Shown here: positions 21,183-22,928 of the stretch, one piece after another
Numbering within the stretch: the stretch's first letter is position 1
How the letters are laid out: each line of letters begins with the position of its first letter
Origin: an uncultured Oscillospiraceae bacterium
Lineage (GTDB): Bacteria; Bacillota; Clostridia; Oscillospirales; Oscillospiraceae
Length of the DNA stretch: 22,928 bases
Direction of reading: 5' to 3'
Assembly: GCA_910587285.1 (NCBI GenBank)
Contig: CAJULM010000045.1
Location: 1 to 22,928 of the forward strand
Notes under the pieces: generated by a model
Databases searched by the model: none
What the model was told of the DNA's origin: nothing
Seen by the model: the letters and a program-made list of their open reading frames with translations, nothing else
Made by a program: the position numbers and the translations under genes

Positions 21183-22523
21183 GTGCGCCATTCTGTCGCC
21201 CTCAACACCAAAAAGTGCCGGGGCTGCACCACCTGCATCAAAAGCTGCCCCACCGAGGCCATCCGCGTGCGCAGCGGCAAGGCCACCATTCTGCCCAACC
21301 GCTGCATCGACTGCGGCACCTGCGTCCAGGTCTGCCCCCATCAGGCGGTGCAGTCCATCCGCAGCGAATTCTATATGCTTCAGCGCTTTCAATATAACAT
21401 CGCCGTCCCCGACCCGGCCCTGTACGGCCAGTTTCACAACCTGGACGACATCAATATCATCCTCAACGGCCTGCTGGCCATCGGCTTTGACGACGTGTAC
21501 GAGTCCGCCGCCGCCGCAGAGCTGCTGGCCGACTGCCTGGACCACCGCACCGGGGACGGCACCCTCAAGCCGGAGATCTCCCCCGCCTGCCCGGCGGTGG
21601 TGCGGCTGATCTGCATCCGCTTCCCCGACCTGCTGGGCCACATCGCCCCGGTGATCACCCCCCTGGAGCTGGCGGCCATCCTGGCCCGCCGGAGGGCGGC
21701 GGAGCAGACCGGCCTGCCCCCCGAGGAGATCGGCGTGTTCACCATCGTGCCCTGCACCTCTCAGGTCACCGCCGCCGCCTCCCCAGAGGGGCTCAAGCGG
21801 CAGGTGGTGGACGGGGCCTTCGCCATCAAGGACATCTACCTGGCCCTGCTGGAGCCCATGCGCCAGCTGGCTTTGGACCACCTCAAGCCCATGGCGGCGG
21901 GGGCCGCCGGGGTGAGCTGGGCCTTCGCCGGGGGCGAGGCCCTGTCCCGCCGGGACAAACGGTACATCGCCGTGGACGGCATCAACAACGTGATTCGAAT
22001 GCTGGAGGAGATCGAGGACGGGCGTATGCCCGAGGCGGACTTCATCGAGCTGCGGGCCTGCACCCAGGGCTGTTTAGGCGGCTGCCTCACGGTGGAGAAC
22101 CCCTTTACCGCCAAAATGCGCCTGAAGGGGCTGATGACCGGCCTCTCCCCTGTCCCGCCCTGCGCCGCCCGCCGGGAGGAGGTCAGCGACATCCTGGACT
22201 ACACCAAAAAGCCGGAGTTTCTGCCCACCTTCCAGCTGGACTCCAACCGCCGCCGGGCCATGGAGAAGATGCGGGCCATCCAGAAGCTGGAGGAGCAGCT
22301 GCCCGGCCTGCGCTGCGGCTCCTGCGGCGCGCCCTCCTGCCGGGCCTTCGCCGAGGACGTGGTGATGGGCCGGGCCAGCGAGGAGGACTGTATTTTTAAG
22401 GTGCGGGAGCGGATGCAGCACATGGCGGGCCACTCCGGGGCGGACGAGTACCTCCCCGCCCCCTTCCGGCACCGCCCGGACGACGCCCCCGGCGGCCTGC
22501 CCCCCCTGCTGGACGACCGATGA
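21183..22523 (+). CDS. H-cluster protein, sensory-type [FeFe] hydrogenase
   Basis: A 446-residue iron-sulfur protein. Two ferredoxin-type [4Fe-4S] sites come first (C12/15/18/22 and C41/44/47/51). An [FeFe] hydrogenase H-domain (~60-330) follows, with L1 SPACP (133-137), L2 PC (190-191) and L3 ACTQGC (292-297). All four H-cluster [4Fe-4S] cysteines are thus present (C136, C191, C293, C297). The proton-relay Cys of TSCCP is Ala135, and the lysine of PCxxK is replaced (PCTSQV). A C-terminal Fe-S domain (C378, C381, C386, C403; PF04060 pattern) ends it. I recall similar changes in putative sensory hydrogenases such as Thermotoga maritima HydS. GTG 21183 follows AGGAGGAGG. It may sense H2 or redox state more than turn over H2. 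Confidence 0.85.
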   Translation: MRHSVALNTKKCRGCTTCIKSCPTEAIRVRSGKATILPNRCIDCGTCVQVCPHQAVQSIRSEFYMLQRFQYNIAVPDPALYGQFHNLDDINIILNGLLAIGFDDVYESAAAAELLADCLDHRTGDGTLKPEISPACPAVVRLICIRFPDLLGHIAPVITPLELAAILARRRAAEQTGLPPEEIGVFTIVPCTSQVTAAASPEGLKRQVVDGAFAIKDIYLALLEPMRQLALDHLKPMAAGAAGVSWAFAGGEALSRRDKRYIAVDGINNVIRMLEEIEDGRMPEADFIELRACTQGCLGGCLTVENPFTAKMRLKGLMTGLSPVPPCAARREEVSDILDYTKKPEFLPTFQLDSNRRRAMEKMRAIQKLEEQLPGLRCGSCGAPSCRAFAEDVVMGRASEEDCIFKVRERMQHMAGHSGADEYLPAPFRHRPDDAPGGLPPLLDDR

Positions 22524-22538
22524 AAAGGCGGTGATTTT

Positions 22539-22883
22539 ATGATAACAGTGCAAACGCTCATTGACGCCCTCCCTCTGAGCGTGTTTCACCTGGACGACCC
22601 GGACCGCCCCGTGGAGGGGGGGTACTGCGGCGACCTGCTCAGCTGGGTGATGGGCCGGGCTCCCGCCGGAGGGGCGTGGCTCACCATTATGAGCAATGTG
22701 AACGTGGCGGCGGTAGCCGCCCTCACCGACGTGTCCTGCGTGATTTTAGCCGAGGATGTGGTCCCAGACCCGCCCCTGCTGGACCGGGCCAGGACCCAGG
22801 GCATCACCCTGCTGGGCACGGGGCTGTCCGTCTATGACTGCGCGTGCAGACTGGGCGGACTGCTGGGGGAAACGGGGCTGTGA
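22539..22883 (+). CDS. Second DRTGG-domain protein
   Basis: A 114-residue protein similar in kind to the DRTGG gene at the start of this operon. Typical features are GGYCGDLLSWVMGRA (28-42), AWLTIMSNVNVAAVAALTDVSCVILAED and the C-terminal GITLLGTGLSVYDCACRLGGLL. These proteins resemble the DRTGG part of HPr kinase; no catalytic P-loop is seen, so enzyme activity is not implied. ATG 22539 comes 15 bases after the hydrogenase stop with a GGCGGTGA site, and its stop overlaps the next start by one base (TGATG). Confidence 0.8.
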   Translation: MITVQTLIDALPLSVFHLDDPDRPVEGGYCGDLLSWVMGRAPAGGAWLTIMSNVNVAAVAALTDVSCVILAEDVVPDPPLLDRARTQGITLLGTGLSVYDCACRLGGLLGETGL

Positions 22884-22928
22884 TGGAGCGATACGCCTTT
22901 GACCTCCATCTGCACTCCTGCCTGTCGC
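22883..22928 (+). CDS. PHP-domain phosphoesterase, 3' truncated by window
   Basis: Only 15 codons are visible: MERYAFDLHLHSCLS. The DLHLHSCLS motif, with its HxH metal-ligand pair, is the start of PHP-domain metal-dependent phosphoesterases. It is coupled to the preceding DRTGG gene by a one-base overlap. In clostridia a PHP gene at this position commonly continues into hydrogenase subunit genes (NuoE/NuoF-like and HydA), as I recall; those are not visible here. Confidence 0.85.
   Translation, partial: MERYAFDLHLHSCLS

Noticed and set aside
22582..22597. A second parS-like site (TGTTTCAC...)
   Set aside because: Only the left half matches; the right half reads CTGGACGA. It lies inside the second DRTGG gene and is a chance match.

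Overview
The window looks like chromosomal DNA from a GC-rich anaerobic Firmicute, most likely a gut clostridium of the Oscillospiraceae type (Flavonifractor, Oscillibacter or Intestinimonas-like). The reasons are strong AGGAGG ribosome sites, SigA-like promoters, a BlaI/BlaR pair, ECF sigma/anti-sigma pairs, an ABC-F gene behind an attenuator, an H-cluster (FeFe) hydrogenase-type protein with DRTGG and PHP partners, and an exact Bacillus/Clostridium-type parS site. The taxon is an inference. No rRNA, tRNA, CRISPR array, transposase or phage gene is visible. No gene-free stretch exceeds 300 bases.

Layout, left to right. Bases 1-31 are an Illumina adapter remnant fused to the contig end. The end of the F1Fo ATP synthase operon follows (atpD lacking its first codons, then atpC). 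A Gfo/Idh/MocA-family oxidoreductase comes next with no terminator in between. From 3156 to 3403 there is a complete antibiotic-attenuator-like leader: consensus promoter, three-codon upstream ORF, hairpins and an intrinsic terminator. It precedes an ABC-F ATPase. From 5021 to 10048 lies one tight operon: a lipoprotein transglutaminase, a GspF/PilC-type membrane protein, four small single-TM proteins resembling pseudopilins, and a PilT-type ATPase, closed by a strong terminator.

The minus strand then carries an ECF sigma factor with a large membrane-anchored partner (12200 to 10054) and a tldD-tldE protease pair (15052 to 12341) with its own promoter and terminator. Next come a perfect parS site (15271-15288) and a blaI-blaR1 pair (18814 to 15300). 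The BlaR1-like protein has a very long extracellular part containing a tandem duplication. Divergent from blaI, on the plus strand, is a second ECF sigma factor with an overlapping membrane partner (19040-20171).

The right end (20295-22928) is the start of a hydrogenase-associated operon: DRTGG protein, RsbW-like HATPase, an H-cluster protein resembling putative sensory [FeFe] hydrogenases, a second DRTGG protein, and the first 15 codons of a PHP-domain protein.

The best candidates for under-described biology are the ABC-F leader, whose competing structures can be drawn base by base; the transglutaminase/pseudopilin/PilT operon, which has no extension ATPase; the duplicated sensor region of the BlaR1-like protein; and the sensory-type hydrogenase in a signalling-rich operon. 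The parS site suggests the locus is in the origin-proximal part of the chromosome.
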